Shown: positions 12,978 to 24,809, counted from the stretch's first letter. The stretch: 64,000 bases of DNA from Iris pallida (GCA_029216955.1 JANAVB010031417.1:16626033-16690032), one strand, 5' to 3'. Program-made: numbers and translations. The notes: generated from the letters alone by a model not told the origin.

Positions 12978-14715
12978 CTATATTTTCTTCCCTGCGGGTG
13001 GGATATTCATGATTTTCATAGTCGCCTTCGAAATTGGGATAATTTTATCTGGGATTTGCTGTGGAGAAAAATCTCCAAATTGAAGAGAGACCATGTTGGT
13101 TGTAACTGTATGGTCATCATTGGTTAGAGCGATAGTGCCACCATTTATCAGGTCTTGGATCTTCTTTTTCAAGACATAGCAAGCACTGGTAGGATGATTA
13201 ACGTATCCATGATAGATACAATATTTGGGATTGTCAGTCAGATTCACCTCATTAGGCCTTTTTGGCTCTGGAATTTGAAGTTTGCCACTTTTCACCAGAC
13301 ACTAAAATATCCCTGGGATATCACTTTCGTCAAAAGAGTATTCTTCCTTTGGCCTGAAAGATTCCTGATTGTTTGGCGTCGTTTTGTTCTTAGAGAGATT
13401 GACCATAAGAGTATCTTTTCCTTTCACATTACGATTGCCAGGATTATTACCAGGATTACTTTTCTTTCCTTTATCTTCTGAAGTGAAAATCATCCCGTGT
13501 TCCCGAGCCAACCTACCATTGGTCTCGACAAAAACTGCTGCTATGATAAACGAAGCCCAATCTGTGAATTGGGAACCTGTGAAGACAGCAATAGATGGTC
13601 GTAGATTCATCTTGCATGTATCAATCAACGCTGAATCTGGCATACCAGGAGGCATCTTGAGAGAAGCCTGTCGAAAACGTTCAATGAACGTCCGAGTATC
13701 TTCTTTCTTCTTTTGTTTGATTTCTATTAAGGAGGACATGTTCATGTCCATACCTCCTTCATAGAAGCGGAAGAGAAACATTGCCTTGAATTCGTCAAAA
13801 GACGAAATAGAGTTATCGGGTAAGCTACGATACCAATCGTAAGCTGAACCCGTCAGACACCCGATGAACACTCGAGTGAGAAGAGCATCATTTTCTGCAA
13901 GTGTACAGTCATAATATCAAAGTAATTGATATATTGACTAGGAGATGCTTTTCTATCGAATAAAACCATGGATTGTGGCTTGAACTTCGGTGAAAAGGGT
14001 ACATCATTCCAATGAGGAGGATAAGATTGCTTAATCCCTAACCTCTGGAGATGATCTTTGTGCCTCAAAACTTCAAACTGTGCTTTGAGTTCACGCACTG
14101 CTTGAATGGCTTCACTGGTTTGAGGAAGCACATTTGATTGAATAGTCGTTGGATGTACCGTAACCCCCACTGGAGGTGGTACATCTTCTGGAATGATGGG
14201 ATCTAGAGATGCAGAATTTTGATTAACAGCAGGCTCTTGAATATTCGAAGGTATATCAGCCCCTTGACTATCTTGAGTTTGTGCTGCTACTGGTATCGGA
14301 GTTATTACTGTAGGTTGAGCAGTTTACTGATTCAAAATTATCTGATGCATGCTTTACACCATGTTGAGCATGTCTTTCAATGATTGCTCCACGGCAGTGA
14401 GACGTTGTTCCGTATTAGCAGATAACGTCTCTGGTTCAACTCCAACAACGTAGGATTCAACCTCTCTTGAAGATATAGAGGGATTAGTATAGAAGTATGA
14501 ATCCACACTATCGGTATCAGACTCAAAAGATTGAGTACCCCCAGCTTCTGAATCAGAAATCTGCAATTGCCTTTGTCTTCTTGATCGAGTATTCTGATAT
14601 ACTTCTTCAAAGGAATCAAGAAGCCTGTTGAACTGTTGTTGACCTGGAGTTTGGGACATGTTCCGTCCCGGTCGTCGTCCTCTGTTAGTATGAGATGCCA
14701 TGTTGACTGATGCAT
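12978..14715 (-). pseudogene. Element B gag
   Basis: The frame starts near 14701-14715 (MASHTNRGRRPGRN) and is broken by TAA codons near 14352 and 14320 and frameshifts near 13860 and 13296. The central part (13302-13871) has the retrotransposon gag capsid signature: LTGSAYDWYRSLPDNSISSF, then FLFRFYEGG and TFIERFRQASLKMP. The nucleocapsid-like part (12978-13295) has YCIYHGYVNHPTSACYVLK, a CHCC-type finger of Tat-like gags. The N-terminal piece ends in a short coiled-coil-like run (RLTAVEQSLKDML). Gag forms the virus-like particle; this copy is inactive. Confidence 0.78.
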
Positions 14716-14722
14716 ATGACAG

Positions 14723-15861
14723 CTAATCTTCTTGGTTTTCAGCTTGATGTTGAAGCGAGTTAGAACTTAAACGATCAAAAACTGACCGTCTTGAAGCCGA
14801 ACAACAACAGTTGATCACAACCTGGTGATATTCACAATAATATTTTTCTTGGGGGAGCATCACCGGAGATTGTCTGTTCTTACGTTTTTGCATTAGCAAG
14901 TCACGTAAATCAGAAGAAACGGATGGAGTATTCTTCTTTATCACATTTGGGGTAGAAAAACGTTTAGTCCCTTGTGTATAAAGAAGATTACTGGCTTCAT
15001 TCGCAGAACCAAACCGTACATTTTTACGCGTTTGGAGTTGTGTACGTAAATCTTGAGATTTAGCACGAAGGACTCCATTTTTATGGCGCATGATTTGTAA
15101 GTTTGGCACTTTACGTAAAGCAGTATAAGAAGGTTGTTGGTGTAGGACAGAAGTTTTACCAACAACATTTTTACGATGCACACGTTTAGGTACATTCATA
15201 TTAGATGTGCAAACATCGTTATGAATTTTATCTACACTGTCAAAGACAGAAGACTTACCTTTACGCGTAGAGCGTGAAAATTGATTATCTACCACATCAC
15301 AGACGGGAGATTTTGCTTTACACGAGGAGCGTAATTTATTTGGGCCTACCACGTCACAGACGGAAGACTTATTTTTACACTCAGAAGTATTAGAATCTGC
15401 CACATTACAAATGGGAGACTCATTCTTATGCCTTGAGCGTAAAACTTGGTTTTTACCTACTGAGCGTAAAACTTGATTCTTACGCAGTGGGCGTGAAACC
15501 TGATTATCATCACCGTTATAAACGGGAGATAAATCATCACACTTTGAGTGCAACTCTGAAGTAAGGACCGCCTCGTTACGAACGGGAGCCCCTATGACAG
15601 GAGTGGGAAGAATTCCCTTATCATCAGAAGTCACAGAGAGATCAGAAACTACTTTGGATTTGGGAATCCAAACTTTTCGTGCTTTGCGAGACTTTTGAAC
15701 ATTAGAGTAGCGAGAACCACCCCAGTTCGGAGCATTTCTTCATAGGCAGTCTGGTCGAAGTGCACAACCAGAGTCTTCTTGGTCGAACCGACCGAAACAT
15801 CATCATATTGAGCAATCACCTCCTCTTCAGAGGAGAAGGTAATCCCCAGCAGAGTCGTCAT
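14723..15861 (-). pseudogene. Element B extra ORF upstream of gag (unknown function)
   Basis: Two frames, 15649-15861 (starting MTTLLGITFSSEEE) and 14723-15634, appear to be one ORF split by a frameshift near 15640. The N-terminal part contains VVHFDQTAYEEMLRTGVVLA. The larger part is basic and contains imperfect internal repeats built on NQVLRS, KSSVCDVV and KSPVCDVV separated by short linkers. I do not recognise a domain. An additional ORF before gag is known in Ogre/Tat elements, and position and lineage support that reading; its function is unknown. The DNA repeats carry the same GCGTAAA motif that fills the U3 of this element. Confidence 0.55.
15843..15860 (-). promoter_or_regulatory. 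Element B putative primer binding site
   Basis: The minus strand reads TGACGACTCTGCTGGGGA three bases after the inferred LTR end. This differs by one base from a primer site used by Tat/Ogre-type elements that pair with tRNA-Arg, as I recall it. The first ATG of the extra ORF overlaps its start. Confidence 0.5.
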
Positions 15862-16239
15862 TTTGTTTCACTTAACAAAATTGCCAAACAAAAGTTGGAT
15901 TTTGAAAATAAAACGAAAAAAAGTACAAGAAGTACAAATTTGATTCTGGGAAAGTATTGCTATGGAAGTCTGATCTTGTAAATGATCACTTTGTTCCTTG
16001 GACCATATGATGATGATGAAGATTACTGCTTGAAGTAGAACAACTTGGAAGAACTAAGTCACCAGAAAGGTATCGACGTACTTGGGCACTGATGGCGAGG
16101 CCGAATGCTTTTCTGCTTTGCTTCACTCTGTTCTGAAAGAAAAGTTGAAGAAGAATGCTCCGGAGAATCAAAATCTCGAAGTCCTGATCTCTCTATTCTC
16201 TCATGTTCTCTCTGTCTCCTTTCCTTGAGAAAAATGAGT

Positions 16240-16248
16240 CTATTTATA
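16240..16248 (-). promoter_or_regulatory. TATA box of element B LTR
   Basis: The minus strand reads TATAAATAG within CAGTCTATAAATAGACTC, a strong plant TATA box. It separates the motif-rich U3 (to the right) from the CT-rich transcribed leader (to the left). Confidence 0.7.
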
Positions 16249-16263
16249 GACTGGGAATTCTGT

Positions 16264-16979
16264 GCGTAAAAGAGCATCAAAGTCTGTCTTTACGCTAATA
16301 ACTGCCACCCATGATCAGAGTCATCCTTTGCATACGTTGACACGCGTCCCATCATTTCAGTAAGAATAGGATACATGTACACACGTTCTTCGAAATATGT
16401 GGCATGAAGGCCATGTAGGCAAACCACGTTCCAAACTGGCCAGAAAGAATAGGGCGTAAAAATAGCTCCAACGTCCTCTGGGCGTAAAATAGTAAGATGA
16501 GCGTAAAATAGCTTTGTCATAGGTTTCCCGCGTAAAGTGGTTATTGAATAACCTTGAGCGTAAAATGGCTCAAATAGACTTTACGCACACATTGTTTTAT
16601 GAGCGTAAGAACTCATGAAAAACTCCGTACGTAAAAGAAACCATACAGTGAGCGTAAAGTAGCTCGATCCCCATAAACGACAACAATGGTCTTTGTATAA
16701 GACAAATTCCATTGAATTCTGTGGTAAATGCCATCATTAATATCTTCATGTCAGAGTTTGCATTAAATGCGAGATTTGACAGCTTTGTCCAGCGTAAAAG
16801 AGGCTGCTCTGTCCTTGGCGTAAAATCATAGGTGTAGACCCAAGCGTAAAATGATCAGCCTGCTTAGGCGTAAATTGATTAGCTTAGATTTGGGCGTAAA
16901 AGAGATTACCCGCTCTGCTTGGTGTAAAAATCGATCACTTATGAATGGGATGACTCTTTCTTTGAAGCACTTTTTACGC
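16264..16979. repeat. Array of GCGTAAA motifs in U3 of element B
   Basis: Exact GCGTAAA or its complement occurs at about 16264, 16289, 16454, 16482, 16501, 16530, 16558, 16580, 16652, 16792, 16818, 16844, 16868, 16894 and 16972, with near matches at 16603, 16629 and 16922. In 16792-16922 spacing is 24-28 bp. Most copies point the same way. The array lies upstream of the LTR TATA box, which suggests a promoter/enhancer repeat; the binding factor is unknown. Confidence 0.85.
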
Positions 16980-16986
16980 TCCTACA

Positions 16987-18467
16987 AGGATCTTCTAGGA
17001 CTTTCGCCTGACAGAGATGTGGAGTTCACTATAGATTTAGTACCGGGTTCATCACCAGTATCCCGGGCTTGCTATAGAGTGAATCCCAAGGAGGCCGTAG
17101 AGATGAAAGAGCAGATTGATGACCTGTTGAAAAAGGGTTTCATTCGATCTAGTGCTTCTCCATGGGGAGCGCCAGTGCTCTTTGTGCCTAAGAAGGATGG
17201 TACAGTCCGGTTGTGTATTGACTACCGGGCGTTGAATGCCATCACCATCAAGAACAAATATCCTCTACCCAAGATAGATGATTTGTTCGACCAGTTGAGT
17301 GGGGCAAAAGTATTTTTTAGGATAGACTTGAGATCCGGGTACCACCAGGTGAAGGTCAGGACAGCAGACATCCAGAAAATGACGTTCAACACGAAGTACG
17401 GGCATTACGAGTTTCTGGTGATGCCATTTGGTCTCACAAATGCGCCAGCTGTCTTTATGAATTTGATGAATAAGACATTTCACCAGTATCTGGATAAGTT
17501 CGTCATAGTATTCATCGACAACATCCTGATATACTCGAAGACGCCGGAGGAGCATGCAGAGCACTTGCGAACGGTTTTGGGGATTCTGAGACAGGAGAGG
17601 TTGTTTGCCAAATTGTCGAAGTGCGAGTTCTTTTTAGACCGAGTGGAGTTTCTCGGCCATGTAGTTACTGGAGAGGGAATCTCGGTGGATCCCAGAAAGA
17701 TTGCTGCAGTTGAGACATGGAAGGCTCCGATGTCAGTTTCAGATATCAAGAGCTTTCTGGGTTTAGCCGGCTATTATAAAAAGTTCGTCCAGGACTTTGC
17801 TAGGATAGCTGAACCCATGACGAAGATGACGCGGAAGGACGCAGAGTACATTTGGTCAGAGGACTGCCAAGCAGCGTTTGAGGAGCTGAAGAGGAGGCTG
17901 ACGACCGCTCTAGTTCTGACTTTACCTTCAGGTTCTGGAGGTTTCACCATTTACAGCGATGCTTCAGGAAATGGGCTAGGATGTGTCCTACAGCAGCATG
18001 GAAAAGTGATTGCTTATGCATCTAGGCAATTGCGGACTTATGAGCAAAATTATCCTACCCATGACCTAGAGTTAGCTGTGGTGATCTTTGCACTCAAGTT
18101 ATGGAAACGTTACTTATACGGAGAGCGTGTGGAAATCTTTACTGACCACAAAAGCTTGAAGTATGTGTTCATGCAGAAAGAACTAAACATGAGGCAAAGA
18201 CGATGGTTGGAGTTGATGAAGGACTTCGACATCGATTTACAATATCACCCCAGGAAGGCAAATGTGGTGGCGGATGCGCTGAGCAGGCATCCGATGGCAT
18301 GGTATCTGATGATAGATCGGCATTTGCGCGAAGACCTGAAGAAGCTCGGTATCGAGCTAGTTCGGCCAGGATCAGTGATACAGATGATGGCGCTTGACAT
18401 TCAGTCAGGTTTGATGGAGCAGATAAGGGAGGCACAGTCTACAGATGAAAGCCTTCACAGACTTTGA
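16987..18467 (+). pseudogene. Element C reverse transcriptase and RNase H (pol, 5'-truncated)
   Basis: Element C's frame begins at 16987 in the segment before the RT domain ([16 protein letters not shown]). RT motifs follow: [49 protein letters not shown] and [15 protein letters not shown]. The catalytic box reads FIDNILIYS where the family has F(V/I)DDILIYS, so the second catalytic Asp is Asn. RNase H follows ([34 protein letters not shown]). The open frame extends 45 codons upstream into the LTR of element B, which is a chance fusion. It ends at TGA 18465-18467, after which integrase continues in the same frame. Inactive chromovirus-like pol. Confidence 0.9.
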
Positions 18468-19851
18468 GCCCAGGCTTTAGCTGGATTGCTGGATGACTTT
18501 ACTGTAGCAGAGGATGGATCCTTGAGGCATGGCAGCCGATTGTGCGTGCCAAAAGGAGAGCTGGTAGAGGTAGTCTTGCAGGAGGCGCACCGATCGAGAT
18601 ATTCTATTCACCCTGGTGCTAACAAGATGTACCGTGACTTGCGAGAACATCTTTGGTGGCACGGGATGAAGAGGGATGTATCATGTTTCATTTCGAGATG
18701 CCTAGTTTGTCAGCAGGTCAAGGCGAAGCGCCAGAGGCCAGCTGGTCTGTTACAGCTGTTACCCATTCCCGAGTGGAAGTGGGAACATATTACGATGGAC
18801 TTCGTCTCAGGGCTTCCTCGTTCCCAAGGAGGGAAGGATGCCATTTGGGTCATCATGGACAGGCTGACGAAGTGTGCGCACTTCATACCCTTCAAGGTGG
18901 GGCTTTCCACTAAGAAGTTGGAAGAGCTATACATGCAACAGATAGTTCGCCTACACGGAGTGCCAGTGAGCATCGTGTCGGACAGAGACAGCAAATTCAC
19001 GTCCCACTACTGGAGGAGCTTGCAGGAGGAGTTGGACAGTAGGCTCAAATTCAGTATGGCATACCACCCGCAGACAGATGGGCAGTCCGAGAGGATGATA
19101 CAGACACTGGAGGATATGCTGAGGACCTGCATACTGGACTTTGGAGGATCATGGGAGAGCCATCTGCACTTGGTAGAGTTTTCATACAACAACAGCTACC
19201 AAGCCAGTATCGGTATGTCTCCTTTCGAGGCGCTATATGGACGATGATACCGTACACCGCTCTTTTGGGACGATGTCGGAGACAGAGTTATGCTTGGGCC
19301 AGAGATGATCACGGATGCAGCAGAAAAGGTCGGGATGATCAGAGACAGGCTCAGAGTAGCTCAGGACAGACAGAAATACTGGACTGATGCTAGTCGCAGA
19401 TCGATGGAGTTCACAGATGGTGATATGGTGCTAGTGAAGATATCACCTACTAGAGGGACGATCCAGTTCGGACGAGGAGGGAAGCTGAGCCCCAGATACA
19501 TCGGGCCATTCGAGATACTTGGCAGGATTGGAGAGGTAGCTTATAGGGTTGCACTTTCATCCAACCTAGCAGGAGTTCATGATGTCTTTTACGTATCTCA
19601 GCTGAGGAGATATGTTCCAGACCCTAGTCATGTGCTAGATCATTCAGAGTTGGAGATCAGGCCGGGTCTTACAGTTTCTGAGCAGCCAGTGGAGATATTA
19701 GACAAGAGGGAGAAGAGGCTGAGGAACAAGGTTATACCCTTAGTACGAGTAGCTTAGAGCCGTCACTCTCCGGGTGAATCTACTTGGGAGAGGGAGTCGG
19801 ACATGAGGGAGAGAAACCCTTACTTGTTCGATCCAACCGCTACGAGGGAAC
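18468..19851 (+). pseudogene. Element C integrase with chromodomain-like tail
   Basis: The zinc-binding HHCC part is at about 18585-18720 (EAHRSRYSIHPGANK, CFISRCLVCQQ). The core has Asp in TMDFVSGLP, Asp in IVSDRDSKFTSHYW and Glu in DGQSERMIQTLEDML. The C-terminal part (19290-19757) has LSPRYIGPFEILGRIGEVAY and VHDVFYVSQLRRYVPDPSH, followed by a chromodomain-like tail (STWERESDM). Three in-frame stops interrupt it or precede it: TGA 18465, TGA 19245, TAG 19755. The last codons are cut by element D at 19851 and resume at 27489, where the frame soon ends in TGA. Confidence 0.88.
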
Positions 19852-21999
19852 TGTCACGCCCCGACCCGGGAAATCGCTCGTCCTCGCTAGATTTGACCCG
19901 AATCATCGTCCTCGTTGGGGCGTGATGCCGCACGAGCCTGGAGTTGCGCTCGTGCAAGGCAAGATAATAGTTCACATAGTGACTATCTCAAATTCGTAAC
20001 ATAAGCAGCGGAAGAAAAATAAAGTATAACACATGAATCTCTTTTATTCATAATGAACTGAAGATTACAAAGGCTCTGAATAGCCTAACATATATGCCAA
20101 TTGGCTACAACGCTCATGATCTCTCTAGCTCACAAAGGATTTTATTGTTCCATATATTATGCCCCTTTATAGCCACCAAGTAGTCCTCGGCCGAACATCT
20201 CCATGTCGTAAGTCCGATCGCATATGCGGTAGCTCCTCTTGAATGCCAAGGACTCCATGCCTCGGCACATCCAAGCCAAGCTCCACCCTGCGTCGATCAT
20301 AACCTGACCTGCACATAAACTAGTGGGGGATTAGTGCTTTCGTCCTCGCTTCGCACTGATCAAGACCCGCTCGCATCCAAACCAAACACTAATTCATTTA
20401 GTGAAACATGCATCTTAATTTGTGATCTTTCTATTTAGCCTTAGGATCAGTTTCATAGCAAAACTTAACATAGCACATTATCGTAAATGTGTCCAATACC
20501 GTATTCCTGCAGCAGATACAGTTAGGCATAATAGGAACATAAACATAGTGATCGTGCACATTCCGTCCCATTTTCCTTAGCCTGCAGTGGTTAGAACTTA
20601 ACATAAGCAAACATACAATTCGTATCAACCGACCAATCATAAACGTAAACATATGCATAATGGGTGACAGGCCCTACGCCTGCACCCAGCTCTCATCTCA
20701 GCCCACCGGCCCTATCTATATGAAGGTCACGGTGTTTTGCACCGTAATGGACTTGGCATCTCTTATGTGTAAGCCTAAAATCGCTTCGATACGGGTTGCT
20801 AGCCCAGTATCCGAAGGATCCCAAACTTACGGATATTATAGCTTATCACAGCACTGGACGGTCGCAATCCGTCCGAATATTGTGCACCATAAATACCACA
20901 CATAATTTCCTCCTAGGCCGAACGATCCCGGCGCCCCGGCGTAACCGTTCGAGGGAAGCCGTACCCGTGCACGGGCAATCCGAGTCCATTGACCAGCAAT
21001 ACGTACCGTAGCATACAAGTCATATCGTCCAACCAATCTCATGTTCCATAAACATAGTCCCGCACCATAAACATATTCGCGTCTCATAACATAATCCGCC
21101 ATTCATATGGGAGCTCCGTTGGCGTTATGCCCCAACACATCCTTATTGATGCACGACGTCCAATGGCTTAGTCATCTCGTACTCATATTCACGCGTCCCA
21201 TTCATAATGTTATTCGCATAGCCTACCTCCGTATTTACTTAGTCATTATGTAGCTTAAGTGCACAAAGGCACGCTCAACACCATAATAAATGTTCTACGC
21301 CTAGAGTTCAATGTTCTCGGAGCCGTGCACGTGGTGCACAACTCAATATTGTCTTTCAATGTTCTACCATCACTGCCCTACCGCGACTCGTACACATGAT
21401 GCACGTCGCTTCAATGTTTCGATTGTTCAATGTTCTATCTTAGTGTTCAACGCATACTTAGACCTCTCGTCGCCGAGCCACGCTCGCTAACTCGATAACG
21501 TATTATGCATACCATAACATATTTTATTAGACGTGAAGGAATAGGGAGAGAGAGTCAAGTACCCGCCCACCTTAAGCCGATACGCCTTGCCGTTTTGCTG
21601 AGTTGAAGCGTATCGCTTCCATAATTCGGTTGCATAGCTAACTCCCAGACTTAGCCATTCCTTTGCTCTACTCGGTTGATTTGGCCTATCATGCCCATGC
21701 TACAATCCGTTGCAAGGCCACAATTTGGTTTCGCGGATACTTCATTGCATAAGGTAAAATGCCGACCTCTTATCGTCCAGCGTAAAAGCATAGCCTGCAC
21801 ACCATATCAACTAAAATCAGCACTTGCTCAAATGGGACTTATCCTTTGCATCGATTCAATTTATAGATTCCAACCGACTCAAAGCTTACCTTTGGCCAAC
21901 GTAACTCTTATATCGATTCGCATCGATACTTCATCGGGTCAACGAAACTCTTCGAGTCAACGACTCATCATAATGCACCGTGCAGAGCGGGGCATTACA
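19852..21999 (-). repeat. Element D 3' LTR (left copy)
   Basis: 2148 bp, + strand ends TGTCACGCCCC and GGGCATTACA; on the element strand it starts TGTAATGCCCC and ends GGGCGTGACA. It differs from the right copy by scattered substitutions, many of them C/T or G/A. Short ORFs at 20431-20658 and 20660-20905 recur in the right copy at 25913-26140 and 26142-26387 because the LTR is duplicated; I see no sign they are genes. Confidence 0.93.
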
Positions 22000-24809
22000 T
22001 AATATACCACTCAAAATTAGGTTCGTCCTCGAACCGAAACTAACACTTAATCCAAGTGCCTCACATAGATCGCTTCACAATCTCGTACTACTATCGTTGG
22101 AATCATACAACTTAGTTTGTATCATACACATATTTTAGGCGTCCCACCAATATATGCATTTCAGCCAAGCTCAGTTGTAGGATATCGGGACAAACTAACA
22201 AGCTCAACTTAATCCTCAAGCAACAATCAATCCGTACTCGACTTAGCTAAATCTTAGCGTCTATTCTTAAAATACATCTCATATGCATTATCCCATAACA
22301 TGCGATCATCTTCCAAACATCTCTGCACATAACTTAATTCGAACTCGTAACTTCAATCTCATAAGTTTCTCGCCGGCCATCTAACGTATGTATTGCAGCA
22401 AGCCATTGCGCATCCGATTGTAACAATTCTCCGCAACGCCTATTCGCCCGGCCGTTTCCTATCTCTCGCACAACTCACGTCTTTCATCCAATCATTCATA
22501 ACATTTAGCCTTAATGACATGGACTAAGTCAACATGTCACAAATTTTTTTGTCTACAATCCGTACTAAGTCTCGCACACAACTATTCCAACACGATCCAC
22601 ATTTTCGAACCATATACGTATCGCGTCTGGGACTACCCCCGCTAGGTAACTTATCCAGATATCATGCTCGCACTCTCCCGACACAAGAGGTCAACTTGAG
22701 TCTACGATGCTCAAAGGCAACAATCTTTCCGTCCCAAGGTCTTTTACGATGCGTCCAAACACACATAGCCTAACCGTTACTCAAATCGATCTACGACACA
22801 ACTCTTAAGGTCGTTTTACTATCCGTCGCTCTCGCGCATTGCAACACTCTTGCAATCGCCTTACCGCGTCACTACGCTAAGCACGTTCCTCAACATCCAC
22901 TCGATCCAACATAACTTTTCTGACCATCTTGATTCTAGTACTCGCTAACTTTCGAGACACGATACTCACTCGCTTAGAATTATCCTCAACATGCACTACC
23001 TCATTCCTTATCCTTTTTACGCAACTTCTTTAGGGTCATCCTATAGGACTTCAATATTCACTTGATTTGGCGGTCAAGTCTTCTAGGGTCATCTGCCCCA
23101 AAACTACGTTCGATAATTGAAGATCATCAACGAGGGACAGTTATAACGAACCATGCTATATCCTATTACGGAGCCAAATCAATTCGCAACACTTCCTATG
23201 GGGCTTTACCCAATCCAACATACCAATCCAAAAATTTTCTACCCCCGTGTAACTGATGCGCCGATAACTACTCGAATCACTTAGGCACTACCGTTGACAA
23301 TATCGCACAATCCTCAATGTCACCTTCGCATCAAACCACAAGTCCATATCAAATTTGCCACGCCTCGCAAGTTCGATCATACCCACTGGATGAATCACCA
23401 TACCAGTGCTCACGCGGAATGATCGTCCTAATTTGACGTGACGCATGTGCGAGGCTGGTGTTGCGCTCGCTCAAGACAAGAATGTCAACATAGTAGTGAT
23501 CCGCAAAGCAATCCAGACACTTTCGATTTCATCCGAGCAACATCCATCGACTCTCAAATTCTCCGAAGCATTCCTACCATCGTCATCTGAATCGACATCA
23601 ACTTAACTTGCATCTTATTCATCCAACAACAATGCTCAACATAATTTTCGGTCATTCGATCAGAGTATCCCCGAGTTATTGCATATCGTCTTTGATACGC
23701 CTCAATACCATAGTCGATATGCATAACTTGAACATCTTCCTTTCTCATAAGCTCAAACCCGTTGCAATCATTGCCATTATCCGAACTCGAACACGAATCA
23801 AGTCTCGCACTTATCAAGATTCATTCCATTATAACTACTTAACATCGTCGTGACACAATTTTAAATTCATATATCCATTCTCATATCCCTAACTCGCACT
23901 TCGCGATCGTGCCACCGACTTATCGTACTAACCCAAATTCGTTCATACGATTTCTTCGTACCAACTCGATTCATTCCGAACGGTTTTCGTACCGACTTAA
24001 CTCAACATAAGTTCGACCGGGTTGACCATTTCCTCAACGTACATTTCTTCGCTATGCTCAGCCTATCGTTCGACTTACACTTAATGAATATTCGTCCGAC
24101 GTATCCTCCATAGATATGACTTCACACATAATCGTTCAACTCAATTCATCGAGGCATACTTGCATCGACTTCTGCCAAGTCATTCCCGTTCGAGTCTCGA
24201 CATTATTTCGTCCGTTGAGGACAAACATATCGTAACAACATAATCGTCTCGACGTAACCTATCGCAAGTCACCAAACGGCTTAACATAGCTACCGGTAAG
24301 TGGTATTCCATATACCACTCAGGATCGAGCCTATCGTTGTCGATACAATACTTCATCACGCTTGCTCACATAATTGGTATTGCATATACCACTCGAAATC
24401 GAGTCATTACTCGACATCACACTTCGCATAGGTCCGACATCTATCTTCCAATAGACTATCCCGTATGGCGATCCTTCCGATCCCAGCTCTAGCGTTAGCT
24501 CAAGTTTGACACACATTCAATCTAATCGTACCATGGCGATCGTATCGATCACGCCCGCAACATTCGCTTACTCGTATCTCAACGCGACATACGGCCAACA
24601 TAAACGTTCGCCTACTCAACTCGACTTAGCGACCAACTCGACCTGTACTATCACATCCGCGATCTTCCAATCTCGTTCGTTGCAACCCGTGCAACAACTC
24701 ATTCTCGATACTCAATCTCGTGCAACATATCGCTATCCATCCGCATAGCCATACAACACGCATCATACCATATCGACTCGTTACGCCGATGCAACGAACG
24801 ATTCACGAC

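Larger units (their letters stand above)
11758..16986 (-). mobile_element. Element B: Tat-lineage Ty3/gypsy retrotransposon, 5' portion
   Basis: In minus-strand order: 5' LTR (15864-16986), primer site (15843-15860), an extra ORF (14723-15861), gag (12978-14715), and a gag-protease linker running into protease, interrupted at 11758 by element A and resumed at 1-167. An extra ORF before gag and a CHCC-type motif with YCIYHGYVNHPTSACYVLK fit the Tat/Ogre group of plant Ty3/gypsy elements. Element B ends inside element C: C's reverse transcriptase begins at 16987 without its upstream part, so B inserted into C and its other end is outside the window. Confidence 0.8.
15864..16986 (-). repeat. Element B 5' LTR
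   Basis: No second copy is in the window, so the boundaries are inferred. The right end is where element C's reverse transcriptase frame resumes, and it reads CTACA, giving a minus-strand start TGTAGGAGCG. The left end TGTTTCACTT gives a minus-strand end GTGAAACA just before the primer site. Length would be 1123 bp. U3 is about 16249-16986 and is packed with GCGTAAA motifs; R/U5 is the part below the TATA box. Confidence 0.65.

Noticed and set aside
20431..20905. Pair of ORFs (75 and 81 codons) repeated identically at 25913-26387
   Set aside because: Conserved only because they lie in the two LTRs of element D; no domain and one strand is antisense to the element.
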